Shown here: positions 8,206-17,719 of the stretch, piece by piece | Layout of the letters: each line of letters begins with the position of its first letter | Numbering within the stretch: the stretch's first letter is position 1 | DNA from: an uncultured Sphingomonadaceae bacterium | GTDB taxonomy: Bacteria > Pseudomonadota > Alphaproteobacteria > Sphingomonadales > Sphingomonadaceae | Assembly: GCA_947258815.1 (NCBI GenBank) | Contig: CAMYJW010000005.1 | Span: 62,001-126,000 of the forward strand | DNA length: 64,000 bases | Reading direction: 5' to 3' | The notes under the pieces: generated by a model | Database searches by the model: none | Told to the model about the DNA's origin: nothing | Seen by the model: only the letters and a program-made list of their open reading frames with translations | Position numbers and translations under genes: made by a program

Positions 8206-10059
8206 ATGCACACCTTTGATATCATCGTAATCGGCGGCGGCCATGCCGGCTGCGAGGCGGCGGCTGTGGCGGCTCGTATGGGCGCGCGCGTCGCGCTGGT
8301 GAGTTTTGATCTTGAGGCTGTCGGCGCGATGAGCTGCAATCCGGCGATCGGCGGGTTGGGCAAGGGGCATCTTGTTCGCGAAGTCGATGCGCTTGACGGG
8401 TTGATTGGCCGTGCAGCGGATGCGGCGGCGATCCATTATCGGTTGCTCAATCGCTCAAAGGGAAGCGCGGTTCAGGGCCCTCGGGTTCAGGCGGACCGTT
8501 CGTTGTTCAAGGCCGCGGTCCATCGCCTGCTTAAGGAGCAGGGCGATCTTTCGCTGATCGCGGGCGAAGCGCAAAGCCTTGTATTGCGCGGTGGCAAATG
8601 TTGCGGTGTGCAGCTTGGGGACGGGATCGAGCTTCGCGCGCACGCTGTGGTTCTTTGCACCGGCACATTCCTTGGCGGCACCTTGTTCCGTGGTGAAGAA
8701 CGGCTGACAGGCGGCCGGGTCGGTGAGGCATCCGCGCAGGTGCTTGCGGCGCAGTTGCGCGAAGCCCGCTTGCCAATGGCCCGTTTGAAAACCGGAACCC
8801 CGCCACGGCTGGATGGACGGACGATTGACTGGTCGCGCCTTGCAGAGCAGCCTTCCGATCGCGATGCCTGGATGATGTCTGCATTGCATACCGAGCGGTG
8901 CAATCCGCAGGTGTTCTGTGCGATCACGCGCACGAACCCGCGAAGCCACGATATTATTCGCGCCAACCTGCATCGCTCACCCTTGTTTACCGGTGCAATC
9001 GATGCGCAGGGCCCGCGCTATTGCCCGTCGATTGAAGACAAGATTCATCGTTTCGCAGATCGTGACGGCCACCAGGTGTTTCTTGAACCGGAAGGGCTGG
9101 CGACACATCTGGTCTATCCCAACGGGATCAGCACTTCGCTGCCAACCGACGTTCAGGTGGCGATGCTGCACACAATGGACGGGCTTGAGAACGTTGCGGT
9201 CGAGACACCCGGCTATGCGGTTGAGTATGATCATATCGATCCGCGCGCGCTGCGCACCAGTCTGGAGCTTGCCGGGATCCCGGGCCTTTATTGCGCCGGT
9301 CAGATCAACGGGACGACCGGGTACGAAGAAGCGGCGGCACAAGGTCTGATTGCTGGCATGCATGCAGCGGCAGCGGTGCTTGGCCGGGAGCCGGCGAAGA
9401 TCAATCGGTCGAACAGCTATATGGCGGTGATGGTTGACGATCTGACGCTGCACGGCGTGAATGAGCCTTATCGGATGCTGACAGCGCGGGCCGAGTATCG
9501 GTTGCGGCTGCGCGCGAACAATGCATCGTCGCGGCTGACCCCGCTTGGCCTGTCTGCCGGGTGCATCGGAGCCGGGCGCGCAGACTGGTTCGCGCGGAGA
9601 GAACAGGTCCGTACGGTTCTTGATGAGGCGTTCTCAAGGGACGTAATGTCGGGCGATCTTGTGGCTGCCGGCTTGCCGGTCCGGCCTGACATCGGCCGGT
9701 TGCCCGTGCGCGAATGGCTGCGATTTGGCGGCGTCGATCTTGACGGGCTGGCACCCTGGATCGGCAATGAAACGGCGCTTGACCCGGCGCTCGCTCAGGA
9801 ACTCGCCGAAGATGCGGCATACGCACCCTATCTCGCCCGGCAGGAGAGCGAACTGCGCGATTTGCGGGCAAGCGAGGCACTGCCGCTCGGCCCGGATTTC
9901 CCTTACGATCAGATTGCCGGACTTTCGCGAGAAATGACAGAGCGCCTTTCGGCTGCGCGCCCGGAGACACTTGCCGCGGCAGGCCGCGTTCCTGGTATTA
10001 CGCCAGCAGCGCTTGCGGCTTTGCTTGTCCATGCCCGGCGTCTGGCCGCCGCCGCATGA
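8206..10059 (+). CDS. mnmG: tRNA uridine-5-carboxymethylaminomethyl(34) synthesis enzyme MnmG
   Basis: An FAD- and NADH-binding partner of MnmE in wobble-uridine modification; at 617 aa it is normal in length. The N-terminal dinucleotide-binding motif is [11 protein letters not shown] (from residue 9), followed by family signatures [19 protein letters not shown] and, near residue 365, [18 protein letters not shown]. The C-terminal helical domain that contacts MnmE is complete. Its stop overlaps the rsmG start (ATGA), so the genes are translationally coupled. Confidence 0.98.
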   Translation: MHTFDIIVIGGGHAGCEAAAVAARMGARVALVSFDLEAVGAMSCNPAIGGLGKGHLVREVDALDGLIGRAADAAAIHYRLLNRSKGSAVQGPRVQADRSLFKAAVHRLLKEQGDLSLIAGEAQSLVLRGGKCCGVQLGDGIELRAHAVVLCTGTFLGGTLFRGEERLTGGRVGEASAQVLAAQLREARLPMARLKTGTPPRLDGRTIDWSRLAEQPSDRDAWMMSALHTERCNPQVFCAITRTNPRSHDIIRANLHRSPLFTGAIDAQGPRYCPSIEDKIHRFADRDGHQVFLEPEGLATHLVYPNGISTSLPTDVQVAMLHTMDGLENVAVETPGYAVEYDHIDPRALRTSLELAGIPGLYCAGQINGTTGYEEAAAQGLIAGMHAAAAVLGREPAKINRSNSYMAVMVDDLTLHGVNEPYRMLTARAEYRLRLRANNASSRLTPLGLSAGCIGAGRADWFARREQVRTVLDEAFSRDVMSGDLVAAGLPVRPDIGRLPVREWLRFGGVDLDGLAPWIGNETALDPALAQELAEDAAYAPYLARQESELRDLRASEALPLGPDFPYDQIAGLSREMTERLSAARPETLAAAGRVPGITPAALAALLVHARRLAAAA

Positions 10060-10694
10060 TCGCGAATGAGGACGCCGCTCGCGACTGGTTGCTGTCATCG
10101 GGGCTGGACAATGCCGGTTCCATGGAGCGCCTTGAACGGTTGGCCAGATTGTTGGTCACGGAAAATGAAAAGCAGAACCTGATCTCAAAGGGCAGCGTGC
10201 ATGAAATGTGGCGCCGGCATATCGCTGATAGCGCCCAGCTCCTGACTTATGTTTCACGTGAAACATCGACGTGGCTCGATCTGGGGACTGGGGCGGGTTT
10301 TCCCGGACTCGTGATTGCCATTCTACGGCCTGATTGCCGGGTTTCGATGGTCGAATCGCGGGCGCGGCGGGTTGCATGGCTGGCAGAGGTGTGTGCCGCG
10401 CTTGAGCTGGATAATGCCGAAATCCTGGGAACGCGGCTTGAGGTTGTAGAGACCCGTAAAGTCGATGCCATTTCCGCGCGCGCGTTTGCGCCATTGCCGC
10501 GGTTACTGACGTTATCCGCGCGATTCTCCACAACAGAGACGGTCTGGCTGTTGCCGAAAGGGCGATCGGCAAGGCAGGAACTGGATGATCTGCGGGGTTG
10601 GCGCCATACGTTCCACGTGAAACAATCGCTGACGGAACCACAAGCGGGTGTTATTGTCGGGACACTCACCGCCGGGAAGGGGAAGCGCTCGTGA
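10056..10694 (+). CDS. rsmG: 16S rRNA (guanine(527)-N(7))-methyltransferase RsmG
   Basis: The product methylates G527 in the 530 loop of 16S rRNA using SAM. The 212-aa protein has the class I methyltransferase motif [13 protein letters not shown] (about residues 72-84) and the usual ISARAFAPL segment. The start ATG overlaps the mnmG stop. Two parS sequences lie inside the gene, at about codons 65-70 and 185-190, so part of its sequence is constrained by ParB binding. The end overlaps the GTG start of parA. Confidence 0.96.
   Translation: MIANEDAARDWLLSSGLDNAGSMERLERLARLLVTENEKQNLISKGSVHEMWRRHIADSAQLLTYVSRETSTWLDLGTGAGFPGLVIAILRPDCRVSMVESRARRVAWLAEVCAALELDNAEILGTRLEVVETRKVDAISARAFAPLPRLLTLSARFSTTETVWLLPKGRSARQELDDLRGWRHTFHVKQSLTEPQAGVIVGTLTAGKGKRS
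10250..10265. promoter_or_regulatory. parS: parS centromere site 2 (perfect)
   Basis: A perfect TGTTTCACGTGAAACA, part of an 18-bp palindrome (10249-10266), located inside the rsmG coding region. This is the exact consensus bound by chromosomal ParB proteins. Confidence 0.95.
10609..10624. promoter_or_regulatory. parS: parS-like site 3 (two mismatches)
   Basis: CGTTCCACGTGAAACA matches the parS consensus at 14 of 16 positions and keeps the central CACGTG. It lies near the 3' end of rsmG, about 70 bp before parA, where ParB binding could also affect parAB expression. Confidence 0.7.
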
Positions 10695-11467
10695 TTCGTA
10701 TTGCAATCGCCAATCAGAAGGGTGGAGTGGGCAAGACCACCACTGCGATCAACATTGCGACTGCTTTGGCCGCAACGGGCTGGAAGGCGTTGCTGATCGA
10801 TCTCGATGCACAGGGCAATGCGTCGACGGGCATTGGCATCGAGGCCGCCAATCGGGAAAAATCAACATACGATGTTCTCATCGATTCTGCACCGATAGGT
10901 GAGTGTGCACAGGCAACGCGCATTCCAAATCTCGATATCGTTCCTGCCACGGTTGATCTCTCGGGTGCGGAAGTTGAGCTTGTCGGCGTTGATAACCGTA
11001 CAGACAGGTTGCGCGGCGCGCTGCACGCGGATTTGCCTTACGATATCTGCGTTATCGATTGCCCGCCTTCGCTGGGGCTGCTTACGCTTAATGCACTTAC
11101 CGCGGCGGACACGTTGCTGGTCCCGCTGCAGTGTGAATTCTTCGCACTGGAAGGGCTGAGCCAGTTGCTTCAGACGGTTGAGCGGGTGCAGCAGCGTTTC
11201 AATCCCGATCTTGGCATTGTCGGCATTGCGCTGACGATGTTTGATCGGCGCAACCGGCTGACCGATCAGGTTGCGGATGATGTGCGCTCTTGCCTTGGCG
11301 GCCTGGTGTTCGACACGACAATCCCGCGTAATGTCCGCCTTTCGGAAGCGCCGAGCCATGGCATGCCGGCGCTGATCTACGATCACAATTGCGCGGGAAG
11401 CCGGGCCTATATGGCGCTGGCGCGTGAATTGATCGGACGTCTGTCTGACTTGAGGAAAGCAGCATGA
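10691..11467 (+). CDS. parA: Chromosome partitioning ATPase ParA (Soj)
   Basis: A nucleoid-bound ATPase that moves ParB-parS complexes during chromosome segregation. The 258-aa protein carries the deviant Walker A motif KGGVGKT (residues 10-16), the LIDLDAQGNAS box and the VIDCPPSLG Walker B region. I chose GTG 10691, which overlaps the rsmG stop as GTGA and places KGGVGKT at the usual distance; the frame is open further upstream but that sequence is rsmG in another frame. parB overlaps its end by 4 bp. Confidence 0.97.
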   Translation: MIRIAIANQKGGVGKTTTAINIATALAATGWKALLIDLDAQGNASTGIGIEAANREKSTYDVLIDSAPIGECAQATRIPNLDIVPATVDLSGAEVELVGVDNRTDRLRGALHADLPYDICVIDCPPSLGLLTLNALTAADTLLVPLQCEFFALEGLSQLLQTVERVQQRFNPDLGIVGIALTMFDRRNRLTDQVADDVRSCLGGLVFDTTIPRNVRLSEAPSHGMPALIYDHNCAGSRAYMALARELIGRLSDLRKAA

Positions 11468-12444
11468 GCGACGATCCAATCGTCCGCCTTTCGGGAAAAC
11501 CGGCCGGACAGGATGGCGAAAGCCCGAAACCGAAGGCCAGAGGGCTCGGTCGCGGTCTTGGCGCGCTGATGGGCGAGACGCGGCGAGAGGAACCGCTTGC
11601 AAAAAAGCCAGTGTCCGGCGTGTCTGCGCAGGCATCCGAAGTATCAGATGGTCTTGCGACCCTGGCGATCAGCGCCATCAAACCACACCCGGACCAGCCG
11701 CGGCGCAACTTCGATGAAGCGGCGCTGGATGAACTGGCGGCGTCGATAGCCCAGCGAGGCGTGATCCAGCCGGTTATTGTGCGGCCCAAAGGCACAGGGC
11801 AGTATCAGCTTGTCGCGGGTGAGCGGCGCTGGCGGGCTGCGCAGCGCGCGCAATTGCATGAAATTCCCGCAATCGTTCGCGATCTGGATGAACGCGAAGT
11901 CATGGCGCTGGCGCTGATCGAAAATCTCCAGCGCGAGGATCTCAACCCGATTGAAGAGGCGCGGGCCTATCATCGCCTGGCGGCCGATGAAGGCCTCACT
12001 CAGGCCGAGATTGCCGCAATGGTCGATAAGAGCCGCAGCCATGTCGCGAATTTCCAGCGGCTGCTTTCGCTTCCCGATAGCGTTGTTGATCTGGTTGAGT
12101 CGGGCCGCCTGACGATGGGCCATGCGCGCGCTCTGATTGGCGAGGCAGATGCGGAATCGCTTGCGAAAGATGCCGTTGCGAAAGGGCTTTCAGTTCGCGA
12201 TGTTGAAAAGCTGGTGCGTGTCAAAGCCCGCGCGGACGGGCAACCTCGCAAGGCGAAGCCCGATCGTCAGCCGCAAGGCGATGCCGATATAGTCGCTGTC
12301 GAAAAGCATCTGGAAGATTTGCTGGGCCTGAAAGTCCGGATTGCTTCCGATGCCGACCCGCGATCGGGCGCGGTGACGATCCGTTATGCAACGCTGGATC
12401 AACTCGATCTGATCTGCCAGCGCCTGACTGGCGGCGCGATCTAG
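11464..12444 (+). CDS. parB: Chromosome partitioning protein ParB
   Basis: A CTPase and DNA-binding protein that loads at parS and spreads. The 326-aa protein shows an N-terminal RGLGRGLGALMG patch (ParA-interaction region, about residues 24-35), the conserved PHPDQPRRNF box, the GERRWRAAQRA box that forms part of the CTP site, and a helix-turn-helix (TQAEIAAMVDKSRSHVANFQRLL). The C-terminal dimerisation domain ends at residue 326. Three parS sites lie within 3.4 kb upstream. An imperfect-loop hairpin (12450-12477) and a palindromic terminator (12610-12630) follow. Confidence 0.97.
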   Translation: MSDDPIVRLSGKPAGQDGESPKPKARGLGRGLGALMGETRREEPLAKKPVSGVSAQASEVSDGLATLAISAIKPHPDQPRRNFDEAALDELAASIAQRGVIQPVIVRPKGTGQYQLVAGERRWRAAQRAQLHEIPAIVRDLDEREVMALALIENLQREDLNPIEEARAYHRLAADEGLTQAEIAAMVDKSRSHVANFQRLLSLPDSVVDLVESGRLTMGHARALIGEADAESLAKDAVAKGLSVRDVEKLVRVKARADGQPRKAKPDRQPQGDADIVAVEKHLEDLLGLKVRIASDADPRSGAVTIRYATLDQLDLICQRLTGGAI

Positions 12445-12609
12445 GCCGTTTTCCGTTCAGGCTGACGCGAACGGAAATGCAACGCTCACGCGCCGCGCGG
12501 GCTTGCCGCGATGCCCGGCCCCAATTGATCGGAAATCGCTTTTATTCCTAATCCAACCCATTGAAAATAAATGGTTTCGTGGGCATAAAAGCGTCACTGA
12601 AAACTGCTA

Positions 12610-12630
12610 AAAGTTGCGCTGCGCAACTTT
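12610..12630. terminator. Probable bidirectional terminator between parB and the glycine-zipper gene
   Basis: A perfect palindrome AAAGTTGCGC-T-GCGCAACTTT lies in the 209-bp convergent gap. The + strand reading ends in CTTTCTG and the minus strand reading in CTTTTAGCAGTTTTC, so it fits the minus-strand gene better. A second inverted repeat (TTTCCGTTC / GAACGGAAA, 12450-12477) lies just after parB without a T-run. Confidence 0.55.
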
Positions 12631-12653
12631 CTGCGTTGCAAGCATGCCGCCCG

Positions 12654-13346
12654 TCATTTCGTGCGAATGCGTTTGTCCGGCACAACCTTGACGCGCTTTT
12701 CCGGCACAACTTTCACGCGTTTGACAGGAACCGGCCGTGGCTTTGCCCGCACCGGGACGTCGACATATTCATACTCGACTGTTTCGGTGCATTCGGGCTC
12801 AGCTGGCGTCTGGCGGACGATCGGGACCATCATCATCGGCTGACCGCAGCATCCCGCGCGATAGCCATATGCGGCACCGGAAGAGGCATGATAGGCGCCA
12901 TAACCTGGATGACCGTAGTAGCCACCATAGCCATCATAGCCTCCGTGGCTGTACCGCGCGTAATAGTTATCGAGGAAAGCTTCGCATTCGTCGCGCGCGC
13001 CGCGATCTTCTGCCTTGTCGATTGCCATTCCCGCTGCCGCACCAACAGCGGCGCCTGCTATGGTGCCGACTGTCCTGTCACCTTTGCCGGCTATCCGGTT
13101 TCCGGCCAGTCCACCCACAACCCCGCCAATCGCCGCGCCGCCAAGGCCCCGGTCGCGCTCGCTCACCCCGCGTCGGCAGTCTTCCAGCCATGCTTCGCGT
13201 GCGCGCGGATCGACCCCGTAATGGCCGCCCCGGTCAGCTTTCCAGCTGGGTGTGTAGTTTCCGCCATGGCCATCGTGGGCCATCGCGGGCGTTGTGGCGC
13301 AAGCCAGGCCGGTGGCGGAAACAAGGATCAGGTGGCGAAGGCGCAT
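12654..13346 (-). CDS. Glycine-zipper 2TM domain exported protein
   Basis: A 230-aa exported protein. A signal peptide covers residues 1-23 (cleavage after AMA). A glycine-zipper region (about 68-112: GGAAIGGVVGGLAGNRIAG, then GTIAGAAVGAAAGMAID) probably inserts in or associates with the outer membrane, as in SlyB/Rickettsia 17-kDa-like proteins. The middle is rich in Gly and Tyr (SHGGYDGYGGYYGHPGYG), and the C-terminus has a short basic tandem repeat (KRVKVVPEKRVKVVPDKR). No lipobox Cys is seen. Function unknown; an envelope-integrity role is an inference from the domain. Confidence 0.82.
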   Translation of the reverse strand: MRLRHLILVSATGLACATTPAMAHDGHGGNYTPSWKADRGGHYGVDPRAREAWLEDCRRGVSERDRGLGGAAIGGVVGGLAGNRIAGKGDRTVGTIAGAAVGAAAGMAIDKAEDRGARDECEAFLDNYYARYSHGGYDGYGGYYGHPGYGAYHASSGAAYGYRAGCCGQPMMMVPIVRQTPAEPECTETVEYEYVDVPVRAKPRPVPVKRVKVVPEKRVKVVPDKRIRTK

Positions 13347-13547
13347 TGAACTTCCTTTTCGCTATCGGGTCGAATCCCGGCGTGAAACGGGAATTTAGCA
13401 TTGTGGTCCGCCCGGAACCAAGGCCCGCACCCGGTTTTACCTGTCGCTGTCCCGTTTCGGAGCAAACCGGCGCGCCTCTTGCGCCTTAATAATCAGCCCG
13501 CTCACGAAGCGGTTGCCGCCCGGGCACTGCGGCCCTATTCCGGGCCC

Positions 13548-15008
13548 ATGAAACGCACACTGCTTATTGTCATTGCCATTCTTGCCGTCGTTCTGGCGCT
13601 GCTGGTGGCTTATGTCTGGCGCGGCAATCCGTCAGAGCGCCCCATTGAAGATACGATGGGCACCGATCCGGTTCTGGCTGAACCTGAAGCGCGCTCGATC
13701 CCCAGTATCAGTCTTGCCAGATCCGTAGGGTGGAAAGACGATGAAGCGCCGGAGGCAACCGGATCGCTGAAGGTCGGCCGTTTCGCGACCGGTCTGGTGC
13801 ATCCACGCACGATGCTGACTTTGCCCAACGGTGATGTGCTTGTGGCTGAAACCAGCGCTCCGCCGCGGGAATTGGGCGGATTCTCGGGTTTCGTGATGAA
13901 GCGTTTGATGAACTATGTCGGGGCGGGTGTGCCTTCGCCCGATCGGATCACGCTGCTGCGCGACGCCGATGGAGACGGCAAAGCTGAAGCGCGCTTTACA
14001 TTGCGCGAAGAAGGCTTGGCGTCGCCCTCGGGAATGGCTTTTGGCGGCGGCAAACTTTACATCGCCAATCACGATGCGGTTCTGGCGTTTGATTTTGAAC
14101 CGGGCGCCACCCGTCTCGATGGTGAACCGCAAAAACTGATGGATTTGCCGCCGGCGGGGAACCACTGGATGCGCAATCTGCTGCTGAACGAGGACGAGGA
14201 CGAACTTTTCGTCGCGGTCGGTTCTGCTTCGAACATTGCGGAAAATGGCATGGAGGCGGAGCAGGGGCGCGCCGCGATCTGGGAAATCGATCTCGAAAGC
14301 GGTAGCCGCAGGCAATTTGCGAACGGGATGCGCAACCCTAATGGCATGGCCTGGAACCCATCGACCGGAGAGTTCTGGGCCACGGTTCAGGAGCGCGACA
14401 TGCTTGGCCCTGATCTGGTGCCGGACTATCTCACCAATGTTCCTGTCGGTGTTCAGTATGGCTGGCCCTGGGTATACTGGAAAGACGTGTTCGACGAGCG
14501 GGTGGAAAACCCGATGCCGATGTATATGCTGGAATACACGCGCCGCCCGGAATACGCGCTTGGTGCGCATGTCAGCGCTTTGGGCATGGTGTTTTCGACC
14601 GGGGGCAACATTCTGGGCGATGGGTATGCCAATGGTGCATTCATCGCGCGGCATGGATCGTGGAATCGCAAGCCTGCTGCGGGGTACGATGTGATCTTCG
14701 TGCCGTTTGATGCGCGCGGCAATCCCCAGGATGAGCACAAGACGGTGATTGAAGGCTTCCTGGGCGAAGACGGCGCGAAAGGCCGGCCGACCTGGTTGGC
14801 ATGGGATAGCCGTGGCGCCCTGCTGGTCAGTGATGACGTCGCTGGCGTTGTCTGGCGCGTGATGTCGCCAGGGGCAAAGCCTTCGCAGCCGCCAAAGCCA
14901 GTCGTGGAAAGAAGTTTGCCGCCACAGCGTGAGCTTGATGCGACGATCGATCGCAAATTCAAGGCTACGATCAGTGACGATTACATTGTCGATCCCGACA
15001 CGCAGTGA
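13548..15008 (+). CDS. PQQ-dependent sugar (sorbosone-type) dehydrogenase family protein, membrane anchored
   Basis: A 486-aa protein with an N-terminal membrane anchor (MKRTLLIVIAILAVVLALLVAYVW) and a six-bladed beta-propeller of the glucose/sorbosone dehydrogenase type. Recognisable elements are VHPRTMLTLPNGDVLVAET near the first blade, RNPNGMAWNPSTGEFWATVQERD in the middle and WNRKPAAGYDVIFVPF near the end. The active side would face the periplasm. The true substrate and whether PQQ is bound are unknown. ATG 13548 is chosen because the hydrophobic anchor starts there; the open frame extends to 13401 without a signal or conserved sequence. Confidence 0.85.
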   Translation: MKRTLLIVIAILAVVLALLVAYVWRGNPSERPIEDTMGTDPVLAEPEARSIPSISLARSVGWKDDEAPEATGSLKVGRFATGLVHPRTMLTLPNGDVLVAETSAPPRELGGFSGFVMKRLMNYVGAGVPSPDRITLLRDADGDGKAEARFTLREEGLASPSGMAFGGGKLYIANHDAVLAFDFEPGATRLDGEPQKLMDLPPAGNHWMRNLLLNEDEDELFVAVGSASNIAENGMEAEQGRAAIWEIDLESGSRRQFANGMRNPNGMAWNPSTGEFWATVQERDMLGPDLVPDYLTNVPVGVQYGWPWVYWKDVFDERVENPMPMYMLEYTRRPEYALGAHVSALGMVFSTGGNILGDGYANGAFIARHGSWNRKPAAGYDVIFVPFDARGNPQDEHKTVIEGFLGEDGAKGRPTWLAWDSRGALLVSDDVAGVVWRVMSPGAKPSQPPKPVVERSLPPQRELDATIDRKFKATISDDYIVDPDTQ

Positions 15009-15092
15009 TCGCATGGCCGCCGGGCCGCACCATTCTGGTTCAGGCTTCAATGGCGGCGAAGGCGGCATTGGCGGGAGCGATGGGCTTTGGCC

Positions 15093-15920
15093 CTAGATGG
15101 TTTTGCCTGCCCGTCCGGCCAGTTCAACCACGTATTGCCAGGCCACCCTGCCTGATCGCGCGCCTCTTCGTTTGGACCATTCCAGCGCATCGCTTTCATC
15201 CCAGTCCAGCCCGAACGAGGCGGCGTATCCTGCGATGATCGCAAGATAATCGTCCTGACTGCAATTGTGAAAGCCAACAGACAGGCCGAAGCGATCGGCA
15301 AGCGCAAGTTTATCGTCCAGCACGTCGCGCGGGTTCACCGGATCGTCCTGTTCGGAAAGATGCCTCGAAACGATTGCTCGCCGGTTCGATGTCACGGCAA
15401 GTCGAACATTGGGTGGCCGGGCTTCCACCCCGCCTTCGAGCCAGGATCGCAGCAGGCGTGGTCCGGTGCCATCATTGTCTTCAAATCCCAGATCGTCGAC
15501 AAATACCAGAAAGCGCCGGTCGACATCCCCGAGACGAGCAAACAGACCGGTCACGCCTGCAAGCGATTCCTGGGCGATCTGGACAAGTGCAATATCGCTG
15601 GCGTTGCGCGCCTGTGCCTGCACGATGCTGGCGCGAAGCAAAGCGGATTTGCCCATGCCGCGCGAACCCCAGAGCAGCATGTCATGCGCGGCATGCCCCG
15701 CAGCCAGTCGCAGCACATTCTCAACGACGACGGTCTTCTGTTTGTCGATGCCGCGCAGCAGCTCAAGATCGGGCGCCTCGATCCGTTCAACTGCGCGCGC
15801 GCCATGCCGTTCCCAGACATAGGCGGGATGGCCCAGCCAGTCGGTCGGCTCCGCAGGTGGCGGTGAAAGCCTTTCCAGCGCATCGGCAATGCGTTCAAGG
15901 GGATCGGTGTTATCAGTCAT
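15093..15920 (-). CDS. DUF815-type ATP-binding protein
   Basis: A 275-aa P-loop ATPase of the DUF815 family. Walker A is GSRGMGKSALLRA (about residues 85-97), Walker B is RRFLVFVDDLGFE (about 135-147), and a sensor-1-like LAVTSNRR follows. The N-terminus (MTDNTDPLERIADALERL) is helical. The family's role is not established. ATG 15920 is preferred to an upstream in-frame start at 16040 because the latter would overlap the acyl-CoA dehydrogenase gene by 112 bp. It lies 8 bp after that gene, which implies cotranscription. Confidence 0.8.
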   Translation of the reverse strand: MTDNTDPLERIADALERLSPPPAEPTDWLGHPAYVWERHGARAVERIEAPDLELLRGIDKQKTVVVENVLRLAAGHAAHDMLLWGSRGMGKSALLRASIVQAQARNASDIALVQIAQESLAGVTGLFARLGDVDRRFLVFVDDLGFEDNDGTGPRLLRSWLEGGVEARPPNVRLAVTSNRRAIVSRHLSEQDDPVNPRDVLDDKLALADRFGLSVGFHNCSQDDYLAIIAGYAASFGLDWDESDALEWSKRRGARSGRVAWQYVVELAGRAGKTI

Positions 15921-15928
15921 AATCGTCC

Positions 15929-17671
15929 TCAGCCCGCGAGCTGGTCTGCATCGAGGGCGTAAAGCGTGCCCGCGCCTGCCAGAACGGACGCATGCAAACC
16001 AATGGCTTCGGGCACGATCGTTTCCAGGAAAAAGTCGCAAATGACGGGCTTGGTGCGGGCGATATTGCGCGGTACGTCAGGGGAAATGGCGGCGCGGGAC
16101 TGGCGCAGCAATTGCCAGCCGGTGACGGCAACCGCGCACATCGTCAGAAACGCGACGCTCCCCGCCAGTGTATCGTCAAGCGACGCGTCACCGCGCATCC
16201 ATTCCGCTAAGTCTTTGCAATTATTAGCTAAAATGCATAGGGTCTTGGCGTCACCGGCATCTTGCAGGATGTCGTCCATCAATGCTGAAAGCACGCCGCC
16301 CTGTTCCAGAGCAAGTTTGCGCGTGACCAGATCGGCGGCCTGAATGCCGTTAGTGCCTTCATAGATCGGCGCAATGCGCGAATCCCGCATGAATTGCGCA
16401 ACGCCGGTTTCTTCGACAAACCCCATCCCGCCATGGACCTGAATGGCCAGGCTTGTGACTTCCACTCCGATATCGGTGCCCCAGGCCTTTATCAACGGGA
16501 CGAGCAGGTCCGCGCGCAGCTGTGCCGCATCATCGCCCAGCGCGCCCCGGTCAATCTGGCCGGTTGCATAATAGAGCAGCGCTCTTGCCCCTTCGGTCAG
16601 CGCGCGCATACGCATCAGCATGCGCCGCACATCGGGATGCTCGATAATTGGTACCGGCGATTTGTCGGCAGACCCCGCGCGGGGAGACTGGATGCGGTCG
16701 CGCGCATAGGCCGTGGCCGCCTGGGTCGCGCGTTCGGCGATCTCGACGCCTTGTGCGCCAACATTGATGCGGGCACTGTTCATCATCGTGAACATCGCGC
16801 GCAGTCCCTGATTTTCGGCACCGACGATATCGCCGATGCATTCGCCGTTCTCGCCATAGCTCATCACGCATGTGGGCGAGGCGTTGATGCCCATCTTGTG
16901 CTCAAGGCTGACGGCTTTCAGATCGTTCCGTTCACCCAGATCGCCGTCGGACGTGGGCAGATACTTGGGCACGATGAATAACGATATCCCCCGCGATCCG
17001 GCTGGCGCGTCGGGGGTTCTTGCGAGGACCAGATGAACGATGTTCTCGGCCAGTTCATGTTCGCCGAATGTGATGAAGATCTTGGTGCCCGAAATGCGGT
17101 ATTTTCCGGTATGCGGGCCTTGCGTGATCGGCACGGCGGTGGTGCGCAGCGCGCCAACATCGCTTCCGGCTTGCGGCTCGGTCAGGTTCATGGTGCCTGA
17201 CCATTGCCCGCTGATCAGCCTGGGCAAATAGAGCGCCTGCTGTTCTTCGCTGCCATGGTCCAGCAGCGCGTCGATTGCGCCGACTGTGAGCAGCGGTAAC
17301 AGCGAAAACGCCAGATTTGCGCTACCCAGATTTTCCAGCACGTTGACCTCAAGCGAGAAGGGCAGGCCTTGCCCACCAAACTTTTCGGGCGCGGCAATGG
17401 ATGCCCAGCCGGCATCGACGAACGCCTGATAGGCAGCGGCGAACCCGTCCGGCAGGCAAACCTTGCCGTCAACCAGCCGTGCGCCTTCGATGTCTCCCAC
17501 ACGATTGAGCGGCGCCCATTCTCCGGCGGCAAAGCTGCCCACCCCTTCAACGATCGCGCGGATCATGTCCGGTGTCGCGGCGGCAAAGCGTTCGTTGTTT
17601 GCCAGCGCGTCCAGACCGCCGTTCACCGTGAGCGCAAATATCTGATCGTCGGTTGGCGGCGTGAAATCCAT
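15929..17671 (-). CDS. Acyl-CoA dehydrogenase with C-terminal extension (DmdC/FadE-like)
   Basis: A 580-aa FAD-dependent acyl-CoA dehydrogenase, longer than the short-chain type (about 380 aa) because of a C-terminal Acyl-CoA_dh_C domain after residue about 460. The core motifs are present: MNLTEPQAGSDVGALRT (FAD/substrate site) and RDSRIAPIYEGTNGIQAADL, where the Glu of YEGT is the position of the catalytic base in this class. The product oxidises acyl-CoA to enoyl-CoA in beta-oxidation or a related pathway; chain length is not deducible. A ribosome site AAGGA lies before ATG 17671. It is divergent from the Sua5 gene. Confidence 0.9.
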   Translation of the reverse strand: MDFTPPTDDQIFALTVNGGLDALANNERFAAATPDMIRAIVEGVGSFAAGEWAPLNRVGDIEGARLVDGKVCLPDGFAAAYQAFVDAGWASIAAPEKFGGQGLPFSLEVNVLENLGSANLAFSLLPLLTVGAIDALLDHGSEEQQALYLPRLISGQWSGTMNLTEPQAGSDVGALRTTAVPITQGPHTGKYRISGTKIFITFGEHELAENIVHLVLARTPDAPAGSRGISLFIVPKYLPTSDGDLGERNDLKAVSLEHKMGINASPTCVMSYGENGECIGDIVGAENQGLRAMFTMMNSARINVGAQGVEIAERATQAATAYARDRIQSPRAGSADKSPVPIIEHPDVRRMLMRMRALTEGARALLYYATGQIDRGALGDDAAQLRADLLVPLIKAWGTDIGVEVTSLAIQVHGGMGFVEETGVAQFMRDSRIAPIYEGTNGIQAADLVTRKLALEQGGVLSALMDDILQDAGDAKTLCILANNCKDLAEWMRGDASLDDTLAGSVAFLTMCAVAVTGWQLLRQSRAAISPDVPRNIARTKPVICDFFLETIVPEAIGLHASVLAGAGTLYALDADQLAG

Positions 17672-17719
17672 GTGCTGCTTTTCCTTGGCATTCGGTCCGG
17701 GCGGCTATAGCGGCAGGGC

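Noticed and set aside
13366..13380. A tRNA T-arm-like sequence (CGGG-TCGAATC-CCGG)
   Set aside because: No matching acceptor stem, D-arm or anticodon arm could be placed around it; it lies partly next to the start of the glycine-zipper gene.
13632..15068. A 478-codon frame on the minus strand opposite the sugar dehydrogenase gene
   Set aside because: It is fully antisense to a clear beta-propeller gene; the product is His/Arg-rich and resembles no protein.
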